Positions 33,605 through 42,666 are shown, numbered from the stretch's first letter. The stretch: 64,000 bases of DNA from Alkalihalobacillus sp. CinArs1 (GCF_947387515.1 NZ_CANDOB010000002.1:310001-374000); one strand, 5' to 3'. Numbers and translations: made by a program. Notes: generated by a model not told the origin, from the sequence alone.

Positions 33605-34110
33605 TGGAAATTGCTCTAACGAAATTGACCGAAAGAGATGCAGAGGATTTGTTTCGCTTTGAAATAGAAAACCGAGCTTATTTTGAAGAAATGGTCCCGA
33701 CTCGAGGAGAGGATTATTACAAGTTTGATGGTTTTCTAACAAGGCATGAAGCGCTCCTATCGGAACAAAGTAGAGGGGATGCTACTTTTTACTTAGTAAG
33801 AAATCAAGAAGGACACATTGTAGGGCGAATGAACATCTCGGTCGATGAAAAGATGCATGGCGATCTTGGATACCGAATTGGTCGTGATTACGCTAAGGGA
33901 GTAGCAAAACAAGCGTTGAAAGCATTGATGGAAGAAGTGAAAGGGACGGGGGTAAAACGAATTCATGCGAAAACGACGTCAAACAACATTGCATCACAAA
34001 AAGTGTTAGAGAAGAATGGATTCAGATGTGTTGGTTTCGACGATGAAAGCTTTAGCATGAACGGAGAAAAGATGAATTTTGTTTATTATATGTGGAGTGA
34101 AAACAACTAA
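33604..34110 (+). CDS. GNAT-family N-acetyltransferase
   Basis: 168 residues. The fold is visible as LTERDAEDLFRFEIENRAYFEE (first helices), GHIVGRMNISVDEKMHGDLGYRIGRDYAKGVAKQALKALM (strand 4 and the acetyl-CoA-binding motif A, here GRDYAKGVA) and IASQKVLEKNGF. This resembles RimJ/RimL-type enzymes that acetylate protein N-termini or small amines. Coupled to the VOC gene by a one-base overlap and followed 14 bp later by the winged-helix gene. Confidence 0.83.
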   Translation: MEIALTKLTERDAEDLFRFEIENRAYFEEMVPTRGEDYYKFDGFLTRHEALLSEQSRGDATFYLVRNQEGHIVGRMNISVDEKMHGDLGYRIGRDYAKGVAKQALKALMEEVKGTGVKRIHAKTTSNNIASQKVLEKNGFRCVGFDDESFSMNGEKMNFVYYMWSENN

Positions 34111-34124
34111 GCGAAGGTGAGAGG

Positions 34125-35261
34125 ATGGGAAACATACAGTTACAAAAAGGTGATCTGAAAGTGAGGTATGGGTCTGAAGAGGTTACCCTGCTGCCAAAAG
34201 AGTATCAGCTATTCCGCTACTTATACGAACGTGAGAACCGAGTGTTTAGTAGAGACGAACTCCTTGATGCGGTGTGGGCGATGGAAGCACCAACAGACCG
34301 GACCGTCGATGATCACGTGTATCGGTTGAGAAAAAAACTTACTCCGCTGTCCTCCGTTTTCACCATCGAAACGGTTAGGGGACAGGGATACCGGTTGAAG
34401 GTTCATAAAGAAATGCATAGCCCTTTGCTTAAGGATGAAGAAGTGTCTTCGAATGTGAAGACGCTTTTTCATAAGTACCATCTTTATGGACAGGGAGATG
34501 CGCTGAAGCTGCTTGAGGAAAATCAGGCGGTGTTTGGCTTCGAACTCGATCTTCAAAGCAAGCTGTATCTGCGGTTTATGAAGGGGGAGTTTCAGTCGTT
34601 CCAAACGCAGGAAGATCCATTCTGGGAAAAATGTTATTACCTTCTACATATTTATTCTTACACGACGCGTGACAAGAAGAAGAGCCTCGAGTTCTTTACA
34701 AAAGCGTTGAAGGCAAAAGCCTTACCTGAGCATCACCGTTTAGAAATTCGACTCTTGAACCGTCTGTCACTCCTTCTTTTTACAGGACAACATGATGAAG
34801 CCGAAGAACTGCTCATCACATCGAAAAAAGAAGTGCATGAAAAGAAGCTAGAAGGGTTCATTCCGTTGATTGCGTTAACGGAAAGCTATCTCGCTCTTGT
34901 AAAAAAGCAAGAACGTTCAGTAATACAGAAGAAGATCCATGAGATGGAGGAGCTCCTTCTTAGGTATCCTTTTTCAAGAGAACGAGCGAGCTTTTCGATC
35001 TTAAAAGGGGTTCATTGTCTTGCTTTTGGTGAGGAAGCAGAAAGTCATTTTCTTGAGGGTATTCAGCTTTTTAAAGAGGCGAAATATGTGCCTGGAATCT
35101 TTATCAGCTTAATGACAATTCGGTATTTTAGAGATGTTTTTCAAGTTGAAGCGTTAGAGCAATTCGAGAACATGTGGGAAGCGTATGCGGATGAATACAA
35201 GCTTTCTGATCTTGAACCGAAAATCAGAAAGCTGTTGGATGATCATCTTTCGTCCCTCTGA
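34125..35261 (+). CDS. OmpR-type winged-helix regulator with TPR-like domain
   Basis: 378 residues. Residues 8-92 form a Trans_reg_C winged helix (LLPKEYQLFRYLYERENRVFSRDELLDAVW, DRTVDDHVYRLRKKL, IETVRGQGYRL) without a receiver domain. The rest is a helical TPR-like region of about 280 residues, giving a layout reminiscent of SARP-type activators. It sits just before an MFS pump gene whose promoter has a good -10, no -35, and two direct CCTCTGATA repeats 11 bp apart, the first covering this gene's stop codon. It is therefore probably the activator of that pump. SD GAAGGTGAG. Confidence 0.85.
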   Translation: MGNIQLQKGDLKVRYGSEEVTLLPKEYQLFRYLYERENRVFSRDELLDAVWAMEAPTDRTVDDHVYRLRKKLTPLSSVFTIETVRGQGYRLKVHKEMHSPLLKDEEVSSNVKTLFHKYHLYGQGDALKLLEENQAVFGFELDLQSKLYLRFMKGEFQSFQTQEDPFWEKCYYLLHIYSYTTRDKKKSLEFFTKALKAKALPEHHRLEIRLLNRLSLLLFTGQHDEAEELLITSKKEVHEKKLEGFIPLIALTESYLALVKKQERSVIQKKIHEMEELLLRYPFSRERASFSILKGVHCLAFGEEAESHFLEGIQLFKEAKYVPGIFISLMTIRYFRDVFQVEALEQFENMWEAYADEYKLSDLEPKIRKLLDDHLSSL

Positions 35262-35289
35262 TATTCCTCTGATAATCACTCGTTATACT
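35255..35289 (+). promoter_or_regulatory. Activator-type promoter of the MFS pump
   Basis: CCTCTGATA at 35255-35263 and again at 35266-35274 (11-bp period, one helical turn), then TATACT at 35284-35289. No -35 hexamer at the right distance. This is the layout bound by OmpR/SARP-type winged helices as head-to-tail dimers. Confidence 0.65.
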
Positions 35290-35313
35290 CCTAAGTGAAC
35301 GTTACTTAGGAGG
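35290..35313 (+). promoter_or_regulatory. Leader hairpin overlapping the SD of the MFS pump
   Basis: CCTAAGT (35290-35296) pairs with ACTTAGG (35304-35310); the 3' arm contains the first half of the SD AGGAGG. It could lower translation until opened. Confidence 0.5.
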
Positions 35314-35320
35314 TTTTCAT

Positions 35321-36586
35321 ATGAAGAAATCGCTATGGAAAGACGGAAATTTTGTAAGGTTTTTTACTGCGAATATGCTTTCGAACTTTGGGAACTGGTT
35401 TGATTTTGTCGCAGTCCTTATTTTGTTTCGGTATACGTGGAAGGCGGATCCAATCGTGATCGCCCTCATTCCTGTGATGTACGCGATTCCTAGTATTCTG
35501 TTAGGACAGTTCGCTGGGGTGTTTGTCGACAGGAGAGACAAAGTGAAGGTGCTCATCTATTCAGATTGGATTCGGGCGATCTTGACGATTGCGCTGATTT
35601 TGACGACATCTCCACTCTTTGCATTGCCGGTCCTGTTACTCCGGAACACGGTAGGAGTCGTCAGCTTACCGGCGCAGCAAGGGTTGATGAGAAGGATCGT
35701 TGATGAAGAAGATATCATGAAGGCGGTCACGATCAACGGAAGTTTGTTTCAGCTCGTGAAGGTGGTCGGTCCGCTTCTAGGTGGAGCGGTCGCAGGATTG
35801 TTATCTGCAAATGCGTCGATTGCTCTCAATGCTTTTTCCTTTGTGCTATCAGGGGTTATTTTGATGAAAATCACGGTAAAAAAAGAGGAGCATTTGATCG
35901 AAGAGGAATTTCGTTCGATGAAAGGTGCAGGGTTTTTCGAGTCGTGGAAAGAAGGGTGGTACATCGTTTTTCAAAGTAGGATCCTCACGGCGAGTATCCT
36001 GTTTGGAGTTGTGAGCACGCTCGTGATTCAAATGATCGATGCTCAGTTTGTGACGCTCTTTAGCGAGGTGTTTCCAAATGATGAAGAGATTACGGGCTTC
36101 GTCATTGCAGCGATCGGAGGCGGCTCCTTACTTGTCGTGCTCCTTCTGAATAAAATGGATGGAATCAAAAGGTATGGCTGGTATTTTGGTGTGGGGAGCT
36201 TCTTGATCGGGCTGATGACGTTCGGGATGGGCTTTCTCGGAGAGTATCAGGTGCTCGTCCTAGCGATTTCACTTGCGCTAGTTGGAGGAATCGGGAACGG
36301 AATCATCTTCACCGCAGTTCATTATCTCATTCAAAAGGAACCACCGAAGGAAGCGATCGGAAGAGTTTCAGGGATCGTGGATTCAACGCTGAGTATTCTG
36401 TTTATCGCTGGACCGTTACTTGGCGGTGTGTTGATTGAGCAAGTTGGTGTGTTGGCTGCATTTAAAGTGATCGGCATAAGTTTGAGCGTCATTGGGTTAA
36501 CAGGGATCCTTTTTCAAAGAGGGTTGTGGAAACAAAAAGAGAAAGAAACGTTTCAACAGAAAACGAAGCAATCTGTTAACGCTTAG
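35321..36586 (+). CDS. MFS efflux transporter, macrolide-efflux (MefA)-like branch
   Basis: 421 residues, 12 helices. The start FVRFFTANMLSNFGNWFDFVAVLILFRY and motif AGVFVDRRDKVKVLIYSDWIRA are typical of the MFS_3/MefA group that exports macrolides and other hydrophobic drugs. A basic and Gln-rich tail follows helix 12. It lies behind an activator-type promoter next to its presumed regulator, consistent with induction by a drug or stress. Ends with a perfect 15-bp terminator hairpin. Confidence 0.85.
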   Translation: MKKSLWKDGNFVRFFTANMLSNFGNWFDFVAVLILFRYTWKADPIVIALIPVMYAIPSILLGQFAGVFVDRRDKVKVLIYSDWIRAILTIALILTTSPLFALPVLLLRNTVGVVSLPAQQGLMRRIVDEEDIMKAVTINGSLFQLVKVVGPLLGGAVAGLLSANASIALNAFSFVLSGVILMKITVKKEEHLIEEEFRSMKGAGFFESWKEGWYIVFQSRILTASILFGVVSTLVIQMIDAQFVTLFSEVFPNDEEITGFVIAAIGGGSLLVVLLLNKMDGIKRYGWYFGVGSFLIGLMTFGMGFLGEYQVLVLAISLALVGGIGNGIIFTAVHYLIQKEPPKEAIGRVSGIVDSTLSILFIAGPLLGGVLIEQVGVLAAFKVIGISLSVIGLTGILFQRGLWKQKEKETFQQKTKQSVNA

Positions 36587-36595
36587 TCGACTAAC

Positions 36596-36635
36596 GAAAC
36601 AGAGCTTGGATGAGCGTCCAAGCTCTGTTTCAATC
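36596..36635. terminator. Terminator between convergent genes
   Basis: GAAACAGAGCTTGGA (36596-36610) pairs perfectly with TCCAAGCTCTGTTTC (36617-36631); weak T-tails both sides. Confidence 0.8.
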
Positions 36636-36660
36636 TGTGCTCTAATGCTTATTCAGCCTG

Positions 36661-37425
36661 TCACCTGTCATGATCAAAAAAGAGAAATCCACTTTGTTTA
36701 AACGCATCGGATTGTGGATCATAGCCAACTTGTTTTTTCGTTTCATCCAGATTGAGGCGCTTGAAACGGTTGTTTGAGACAGCATGCAGCAACGTGTATG
36801 GAGGTAAGTTTTCAGTGTTCAATGTTTTTAGCAGAAGGTCATTAAAGTCCTGGGGGCTAACATACGCACTCATATCCCTAGCCGAAAGAGCGGGACCATC
36901 TGGTTGATAGTCGTCGTACGCACCTATTCGAATTGCAACACTTTGCACATCTTCTTCATAAGCGTAGTAGCAAGCTACCGCTTCAACAAAGCATTTACAG
37001 ACGCCGTACATATTTTTAGGTCGTGGCGGTGTGGACTCGTGTACTTGATAATCTAGTGGATAGCCTTCGATCGTTTGAGCACTGGAAGCTACGATCACTT
37101 TTGAAACGTTGTTTTCTTTTGAAGCCTGAAACATATTATACGTTCCTTTAATATGGCCATCTAGTAAAGCGTCATAAAAACTAGCATCTGGAGAAGGGTT
37201 TCCTGCAAGGTGAATCACAACATCAATTCCCTCACAAACGTTCTGACATTCCTCTAAATTTGAAACATCACATCGTATTACATCGTATCCCAATTCTTGA
37301 AACGCCTTTAACCCATCCTCGTTAATATCCGCTAATCGTAACTTATACGTATTCTCTTTCCCTAAGGCTTCTACAACATTGCGTCCAATTTTCCCTGCTG
37401 CCCCTGTGATTAATACAGTTTGCAA
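36661..37425 (-). CDS. NAD-dependent epimerase/dehydratase (extended SDR), uronate dehydrogenase-like
   Basis: 254 residues from TTG 37425. Rossmann motif TGAAGKIG at residues 7-14, then D33-type acidic residue in LADIN, HLAGNPSPDA, and catalytic YGVCK (Tyr-x3-Lys) near 135. Length and the HLAGNPSP/YGVCKCFVEA pattern resemble uronate dehydrogenases and related sugar oxidoreductases. Acts in the cytosol with NAD(P). It is divergent from a LysR gene 130 bp away, which likely regulates it. Confidence 0.82.
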   Translation of the reverse strand: MQTVLITGAAGKIGRNVVEALGKENTYKLRLADINEDGLKAFQELGYDVIRCDVSNLEECQNVCEGIDVVIHLAGNPSPDASFYDALLDGHIKGTYNMFQASKENNVSKVIVASSAQTIEGYPLDYQVHESTPPRPKNMYGVCKCFVEAVACYYAYEEDVQSVAIRIGAYDDYQPDGPALSARDMSAYVSPQDFNDLLLKTLNTENLPPYTLLHAVSNNRFKRLNLDETKKQVGYDPQSDAFKQSGFLFFDHDR

Positions 37426-37555
37426 GTTTCATCGTCCTTTCTTTACCGAAAGTATCTGGTAGGTTTGTCATTAGTATAGGGTGAGGATTGTTATTAAGAA
37501 AGCGAAAAAATATAATGGATGAGATGAATTATTTTCATGAGAGAAGGTTGATGTG

Positions 37556-38434
37556 ATGACGTTAGTGAAGTATGAAATCTTCAGTAAAGTAGCAGAGTTG
37601 AATAGTTTTACTAAAACCGCAATAGCGTTAAATGTCACGCAATCAGCAGTTAGTCATGCCATAACGAGCCTTGAAAAAGAATTTTCCTTTCCACTATTTA
37701 TTCGTCACCATTCTTCCATAAAACTAACGGATAACGCGGAAAAACTACTGGTTCCCATTCGACAAATGCTCCAGCAGCAAAATCTTTTACAAGAAGAAGT
37801 GCATGCCATCAATGGGTTAACGAAAGGAAATGTGAGGATAGGGGTGTTTAGTAGTATTACAACAACGTGGATGCCGGCCATTTTAAAAAAGATGGAAGAG
37901 CACTATCCGAATATTACGATCGAACTTCGTGAAGGAAACTACGATGAAGTGGTTTCTTGGCTGATTAGAGGGGAGCTCGATTGTGGATTCGTAACGAACT
38001 GTGAACAGTTAGATGGATTTCACCTAACGAAACTGAAAAAAGATCGCCTTTTATGCGTAGTATCCTCACAGTCGTCATTGGGAAATGAAGAAGTCCTAAC
38101 GAACGAGCAGATTGAAGAAGCCCCTTTTATCATGCCAGCGTTTCAATGCTACAAGGATATACAGGCTATATTCAAAGAAAACAAGATTACACCTACCATT
38201 CGATATGAAAATATGAGTGAGAATTCGGTTGTTTCCATGGTTGAACAAAACCTAGGAATCAGCATCATGCCAGAAATGATCGTACCTAAGAATAACAGCG
38301 CCATAACCGTTATCCCACTCGAATGCGATCCCTATCGCTCGATATCATTAGCAACAAGAAAAACGGGTTCGCCAGCTTCAAAAAAATTAGTAGAGGTGAT
38401 TGAATCATTCGTATTAAGTAGAGGTATTGAATGA
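37556..38434 (+). CDS. LysR-family regulator
   Basis: 292 residues from ATG 37556 (GTG 37553 is adjacent; AGAAGG upstream). HTH at about 4-62: YEIFSKVAELNSFTKTAIALNVTQSAVSHAITSLEKEFSFPLFIRHHSSIKLT. The remaining 200 residues are the periplasmic-binding-like inducer domain (GNVRIGVFSSITTTWMPAILKKMEEHYPNI). Divergent from the SDR gene, the normal LysR arrangement. A TATAAT box lies at 37511-37516. Confidence 0.9.
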   Translation: MTLVKYEIFSKVAELNSFTKTAIALNVTQSAVSHAITSLEKEFSFPLFIRHHSSIKLTDNAEKLLVPIRQMLQQQNLLQEEVHAINGLTKGNVRIGVFSSITTTWMPAILKKMEEHYPNITIELREGNYDEVVSWLIRGELDCGFVTNCEQLDGFHLTKLKKDRLLCVVSSQSSLGNEEVLTNEQIEEAPFIMPAFQCYKDIQAIFKENKITPTIRYENMSENSVVSMVEQNLGISIMPEMIVPKNNSAITVIPLECDPYRSISLATRKTGSPASKKLVEVIESFVLSRGIE

Positions 38435-38533
38435 TTTTCGGGGAGTACTTATTACTGTAAGAAAAGAAGGAAATAGCAGGAGCGAATGGAATAAGGGTGA
38501 TGGAAACAAAATACCGCAAAAGGAGGAAGTCCG

Positions 38534-38734
38534 ATGCCAGTCGTTCACGTACATATCACGAAAGGTGCGACTCGTGGACAGAAAGAGCAAATTGTCCGAG
38601 AGTTCACAGGCACTCTGAACTCGGTTCTTGGGAAAGAACCTGAGTATACGCACGTGGTTATTCATGAAACAGAAGAGGAAAGCTGGGGATTTAGCGGCAT
38701 GCTCACGGATGATTTTAGGAAGAAACAAGGGTAG
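38534..38734 (+). CDS. 4-oxalocrotonate tautomerase-family protein
   Basis: 66 residues. After Met removal the chain starts with Pro1 (PVVHVHITKGATRGQKEQIVREFTGTL), the catalytic base of the 4-OT family. Length is typical. Residues after the first helix (HVVIHETEEESWGFSGM) match the second beta-alpha unit. It may isomerise enol/keto acids in an aromatic or sugar-acid route; the neighbouring SDR and LysR genes hint at a small-molecule degradation cluster. SD AAAAGGAGG. Confidence 0.85.
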   Translation: MPVVHVHITKGATRGQKEQIVREFTGTLNSVLGKEPEYTHVVIHETEEESWGFSGMLTDDFRKKQG

Positions 38735-38885
38735 GGAATATGAGGAGTACCCATTGCAGGCTATAAGAAAAAGTCTAGGATATTCGGGATTAATAGCAAT
38801 AAGATGGAACCAATCGCACACGTAAGTATGACTTTGAGTAAGGCTTTCTTCTCTTTATTGTTTTGAACCATTCATACACCGCCTT

Positions 38886-39020
38886 TTGTATGCTATTACA
38901 TTTATTGGTATAAGACTACCATTTTCGTGAATGGGTGTCTCTGTTGTAAGGAGGATTTGAGAAACACAGCCATATGAAAAACATGGTTAGAGGCATTAGG
39001 CTCTCACCATGTTTTTTTGT
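38886..39020 (+). ncRNA. Candidate small RNA of about 100 nt
   Basis: In the 343-bp gap 38735-39077, promoter TTGTAT-N17-TATAAG (38886-38914) is followed by hairpin CCATT/AATGG (38919-38934), an arm GTGTCTC...GAGAAACAC whose loop exposes AAGGAGG, and a strong terminator (AAAAACATGGT 38977-38987 with ACCATGTTTTT 39006-39016). No credible ORF lies between; TTGAGAAACACAGCCATATGA would encode only six residues. A standalone transcript is the simplest reading, but a decayed gene is possible. Confidence 0.4.
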
Positions 39021-39077
39021 GTTTTATATATAGTTGGGATACAGAATGAGGTGTGCTCCTGTAAACGTGTTATTTTT

Positions 39078-39860
39078 TTACTGTGCTGTATATCCGCCGT
39101 CGATAACAGCGGCTTGTCCAGTGATACTCTTTGCTTTATCACTACAGAGAAAGATTGAGTAATCTGCTACTTCTTGTACTTGGATGAGGCGTTTTTGTGG
39201 AACGTTCGATAAGATCGCTTCGTCTAGTGCCTTGTCTTTTTCGATATTTCTTGTTTTTGCAATGTCTTCAAGCTGGTTTTGAACAAGAGGTGTGTCCACA
39301 TACCCCGGGCAGATCGCGTTCACGTTAACGCCTGAGTCAGCACCTTCTAGAGCCGCAACCTTTGTTAGACCGATGACGCCATGTTTAGCACTGTTGTAGC
39401 CCGCTTTTCCAGCGAACCCGATGAGTCCATTGATGGAAGCCATGTTTAAGATGCGTCCGTACCCTTGTTCCTTCATAATCGGGAAAGCGTACTTGATTCC
39501 GTAGAAAGGACCTTTCAACATGATGTCGAGAATAAGGTCAAACTTCTCGCTTGGGAATTCTTCGACGGGTGCAACGTGTTGGATACCAGCGTTGTTAACA
39601 AGAATGTCGAGGCGTCCGAATTTCTCGACCGTCTTTTCGATCGCATTCTTCACGTCTTCTTCCTTCGCAACGTTCGCTATCACTCCATCCACGGTAAGAC
39701 CTTCATCTGTTAATGCTTTGATCGACTCGTTTAACGCATCCTCGTTGATGTCGTTTAACATTACTTTCGCGCCAGCTTTTGCGAATTCCGTTGCAATTTC
39801 AAGTCCAATTCCCTGACCTGACCCTGTGATCAATGCTACTTTACCGTCTAACATTGTCAT
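39078..39860 (-). CDS. 3-hydroxybutyrate dehydrogenase (SDR)
   Basis: 260 residues (258 from the second Met). Classical SDR: TGSGQGIGLEIA (NAD+ binding, residues about 12-23), NNAGIQHVAPVEEF (NAGIQH is characteristic of 3-hydroxybutyrate dehydrogenase), catalytic Ser in NMASINGLIGFAGKAGYNSAKHG with Tyr and Lys in YNSAK, and a terminal TGQAAVIDGGYTAQ. It interconverts (R)-3-hydroxybutyrate and acetoacetate in polyhydroxybutyrate or ketone-body use. SD AAAGGAGG. Monocistronic. Confidence 0.9.
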   Translation of the reverse strand: MTMLDGKVALITGSGQGIGLEIATEFAKAGAKVMLNDINEDALNESIKALTDEGLTVDGVIANVAKEEDVKNAIEKTVEKFGRLDILVNNAGIQHVAPVEEFPSEKFDLILDIMLKGPFYGIKYAFPIMKEQGYGRILNMASINGLIGFAGKAGYNSAKHGVIGLTKVAALEGADSGVNVNAICPGYVDTPLVQNQLEDIAKTRNIEKDKALDEAILSNVPQKRLIQVQEVADYSIFLCSDKAKSITGQAAVIDGGYTAQ

Positions 39861-39969
39861 GAACCTCCTTTATTTCAGATATACTTTCTTATATTACCCA
39901 ATCGCATTGATTTCACTAAAGTAGGCTGGAATTTTTTCGAGCATCATTCTACATTCTTCGAGCTTGTTC

Positions 39970-39987
39970 GAGGGGTGACAGGCACCA
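39970..39987 (+). repeat. GGTGACAGGCACC-family repeat before sulfatase gene
   Basis: CGAGGGGTGACAGGCACCAT, 24 bp before the sulfatase start codon and thus inside its probable leader. The closest of all copies to a start codon. Confidence 0.7.
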
Positions 39988-40010
39988 TCAAAAGAAGGGG
40001 GAGCTACATC

Positions 40011-41819
40011 ATGGGAAGTGAGGGGAAACGGTTTTCTTCTTTGATCGAGAACGGGAAGAAACCGAACTTTCTCATCTTGATGGTCGATGAGGAGCGGTAT
40101 CCATCGGTATATGAGGATGAGGAGCTTCGAGAGTGGCGGAGAAAGAATCTAATTACGCAGGAACTTTTGAAGGAAAACGGCTTTGAATTCAACAAGCACT
40201 ATGTTGGCAGTACTGCATGTAGTCCGAGCCGAACGACGCTATATACTGGGCAGTATCCATCTCTTCACGGTGTTTCACAAACAAGTGGTGCAGCCAAAGG
40301 AGCTTTTGATCCTGATATGTTTTGGCTTGACCGGAATACGGTACCAACGATTGGCGATTACCTTAGAACGGCGGGATACCGAACGTTTTGGAAAGGGAAG
40401 TGGCATGCGTCGGACGAGGACATCCTCATACCTGGTACGAAGAATGCTTTACCGAGCTATACGAATACAGGGCTGCCAGATCCAGAGAACGTGAATGAAT
40501 ACCTTAACGCAAACCGGTTGAATGACTTTGGCTTCAATGGCTGGGTAGGACCGGAACCTCATGGAACCGCTCCTCGGAATTCCGGTTCTTCTGCTGGAAT
40601 CGGTATCAGTGGCCGTGACGTCATCTATGCTGAAGAGGCGGTACATCTTATTAGGTCGCTCGAGCGAAATTCAGCTTGCGAAACCTCTCCTTGGATGATC
40701 ATGACATCCTTTATCAATCCACATGACATCGCACTGTTCGGGGCGTTTACAAGAAACAATCCGATGTATAATTTTGAAGTCGATCCATCCCTCCCTGATA
40801 TCCCGCCAGCTCCTACTGCAAACGAATCGCTAGCTACGAAGCCGAGAGCGCAAGAAAGCTATCGACTCACCTATCCAAAAGCGATACAACCGCTCGCAGA
40901 CACGCTATTTTATCGTCAGCTTTATTATTCTCTTCAGAAGCAAGTCGACAATGAAATGTTCAAGGTTTTCGAGGCGCTTCAGAACTCCTCTTTTTATGAC
41001 GATACGATCGTGTTGTTTTTCTCAGATCATGGGGATATGCTGGGGGCGCACGGTGGACTGTTTCAAAAATGGTACAACACGTATGAGGAATCGATTCATG
41101 TGCCCTTCATCATCCATAGTCCGAAGCTGTTCTCAGGACGAGCGAGTACAGAGATGTTGACGAGTCATGTGGATATTCTTCCAACTATGCTCGGGCTTGC
41201 AGGCATCGATGCAGGAGAAGCTCAGGAAAAGCTAAACAAAAGTCATAACGAAGTTCATCCTCTCGTTGGGCGTGATCTCACCCCATTGTTAGAAGGAAAA
41301 AAAGCCTTTTATCGAGCCGACGAACCGCTTTATTTTATGACGGATGATGATGTGACGAGAGGGTTGAACCAGGTTACGGTAACCGGCGAGCCGTATGAAT
41401 CGGTCATTCAGCCGAACCACATCGAAGCGATCATCACGAGGCTTCCGACTGGAGCCAACCGAGCTAAAGAGCTATGGAAGTTTTCAAGGTACTATGACAA
41501 CCCTCAGTTCTGGAGTAACCCTGGTGTATCGGATGTCGTCGTGCATGAGCAAAAATCAGTTCCTACCTCTGAGAACGTCGAAGTCTCTCTCTGTATCACG
41601 ACAACAAAAGTAAATCCCCTGCCAGACGAGTTTGAGCTATATAATTTGACGACAGATCCTCTTGAAGAAAAGAACTTAGCGGATCCTGCGTTTCAAACGC
41701 CTGAGTCGATCGAGGTTATGAACCTTTTGATGATCGCACTCGAGGAACAGTGTAAACAGAAGAGGCTGGAGCCGTCGAGCGGACCTGTGCCAGGTATGCC
41801 TTCGTGTGAACAGGGATAG
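40011..41819 (+). CDS. Cytosolic sulfatase-family hydrolase (type I sulfatase)
   Basis: 602 residues from ATG 40011 (SD GGGGGAG). The alkaline-phosphatase-superfamily metal site starts NFLILMVDEERYPS; the sulfatase signature is STACSPSRTTLYTGQYP, whose Cys is the formylglycine precursor (C-x-P-S-R). Later FFSDHGDMLGAHGG provides the second metal ligands. No signal peptide, so cytosolic. An anaerobic or FGE-type maturase is not in the window. Similar proteins are annotated as arylsulfatases or choline-sulfatases; substrate unproven. The C-terminal 150 residues are an extra domain. Confidence 0.85.
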   Translation: MGSEGKRFSSLIENGKKPNFLILMVDEERYPSVYEDEELREWRRKNLITQELLKENGFEFNKHYVGSTACSPSRTTLYTGQYPSLHGVSQTSGAAKGAFDPDMFWLDRNTVPTIGDYLRTAGYRTFWKGKWHASDEDILIPGTKNALPSYTNTGLPDPENVNEYLNANRLNDFGFNGWVGPEPHGTAPRNSGSSAGIGISGRDVIYAEEAVHLIRSLERNSACETSPWMIMTSFINPHDIALFGAFTRNNPMYNFEVDPSLPDIPPAPTANESLATKPRAQESYRLTYPKAIQPLADTLFYRQLYYSLQKQVDNEMFKVFEALQNSSFYDDTIVLFFSDHGDMLGAHGGLFQKWYNTYEESIHVPFIIHSPKLFSGRASTEMLTSHVDILPTMLGLAGIDAGEAQEKLNKSHNEVHPLVGRDLTPLLEGKKAFYRADEPLYFMTDDDVTRGLNQVTVTGEPYESVIQPNHIEAIITRLPTGANRAKELWKFSRYYDNPQFWSNPGVSDVVVHEQKSVPTSENVEVSLCITTTKVNPLPDEFELYNLTTDPLEEKNLADPAFQTPESIEVMNLLMIALEEQCKQKRLEPSSGPVPGMPSCEQG

Positions 41820-41876
41820 AACGCTTCGAATAAGGGCTAGGTACGAATTTTTTTTATTCATGAGGAGATAGTAAGA

Positions 41877-42416
41877 GTGATTGAAATAATTACTATCGAG
41901 GTCGATGCCCTTATGACATCAAAACGGCACGTTGTATTCAATTTTGCGATGATCCTGATCCCGTGGTTCTCTTTACGATTTATCGGAAAGCGACATATCA
42001 AGCGGTTTTTCTTTGCGAGCTTTATCATTTTCCTATTCGAAGTGATCAATCATTTGTACGGCCGAAAGCGGAAATGGTGGAAATTTTATGATAAACCGAA
42101 GTCGTTCTTAAGAGACGAATTTCCTTTCGACATTGGTCCATATATGCCCATATCGATGTGGATCTTAAAGCATTCTTACGGTAATTTTAAAAAGTTCGTG
42201 GGATTAAATGTTCTTGCGAATGCACTATTCGCTTTTCTGTTCCTTCCCTTTTTGAAGAAGATAAAGATCGCTCGGTTGCATAAGTTAACGTACTTTCAGT
42301 TCTTTCTCTATATCCACTATAAGGCGTACTTGCTGTACGGATTGCAGGTTTTGTATGAAAAGTTTCGCTTAAGAAAACGAGGAGGAGAGAAAACGCAGCT
42401 TGCAGAAGAAGGCTGA
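41877..42416 (+). CDS. Multi-pass membrane protein, unknown
   Basis: 179 residues from GTG 41877 (SD GAGGAG). Three or four hydrophobic segments with many aromatic and basic residues; conserved-looking stretch FEVINHLYGRKRKWWKFYDKPKSFLRDEFPFDIGPYMP between helices 2 and 3. Basic C-terminal tail. Layout is similar to Bacillus CBO0543-type membrane proteins, but I cannot confirm this. Function unknown. Confidence 0.65.
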   Translation: MIEIITIEVDALMTSKRHVVFNFAMILIPWFSLRFIGKRHIKRFFFASFIIFLFEVINHLYGRKRKWWKFYDKPKSFLRDEFPFDIGPYMPISMWILKHSYGNFKKFVGLNVLANALFAFLFLPFLKKIKIARLHKLTYFQFFLYIHYKAYLLYGLQVLYEKFRLRKRGGEKTQLAEEG

Positions 42417-42430
42417 GAATGTTCTTCGTG

Positions 42431-42481
42431 AGAAGCATTTCGCTAGTTTTACGCATAGGCGTAGCGAAATGCTTCTTTTTA
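42431..42481 (+). terminator. Terminator after membrane protein gene
   Basis: AGAAGCATTTCGCTA pairs perfectly with TAGCGAAATGCTTCT, with inner ACGC/GCGT, then TTTT. Confidence 0.88.
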
Positions 42482-42569
42482 TTGGAAACAGAAAACCATT
42501 TTATCAGGAGTATTGTCCTGTTGTTCGATAAAAGAACGGGGACTTTTGGATTAACTATAAAAGGTTTTA

Positions 42570-42598
42570 TTGACGAACTATTCTACAGTCGTTATTTT
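42570..42598 (+). promoter_or_regulatory. Promoter of the DoxX gene
   Basis: TTGACG (42570-42575), 17-bp spacer, TATTTT; about 70 nt before the start codon. Confidence 0.5.
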
Positions 42599-42666
42599 AA
42601 AGATAAGAAATGTTTCCTTAGGTCAACTTTTTGTCTTGAGGTAAAAAAGAGAGGAGTAGATAAGCT

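Noticed and set aside
38948-38977. Six-codon ORF (TTG, MRNTAI) as a leader peptide
   Set aside because: The AAGGAGG is just 2 nt from the TTG, too close for good initiation, and no gene follows before the terminator.
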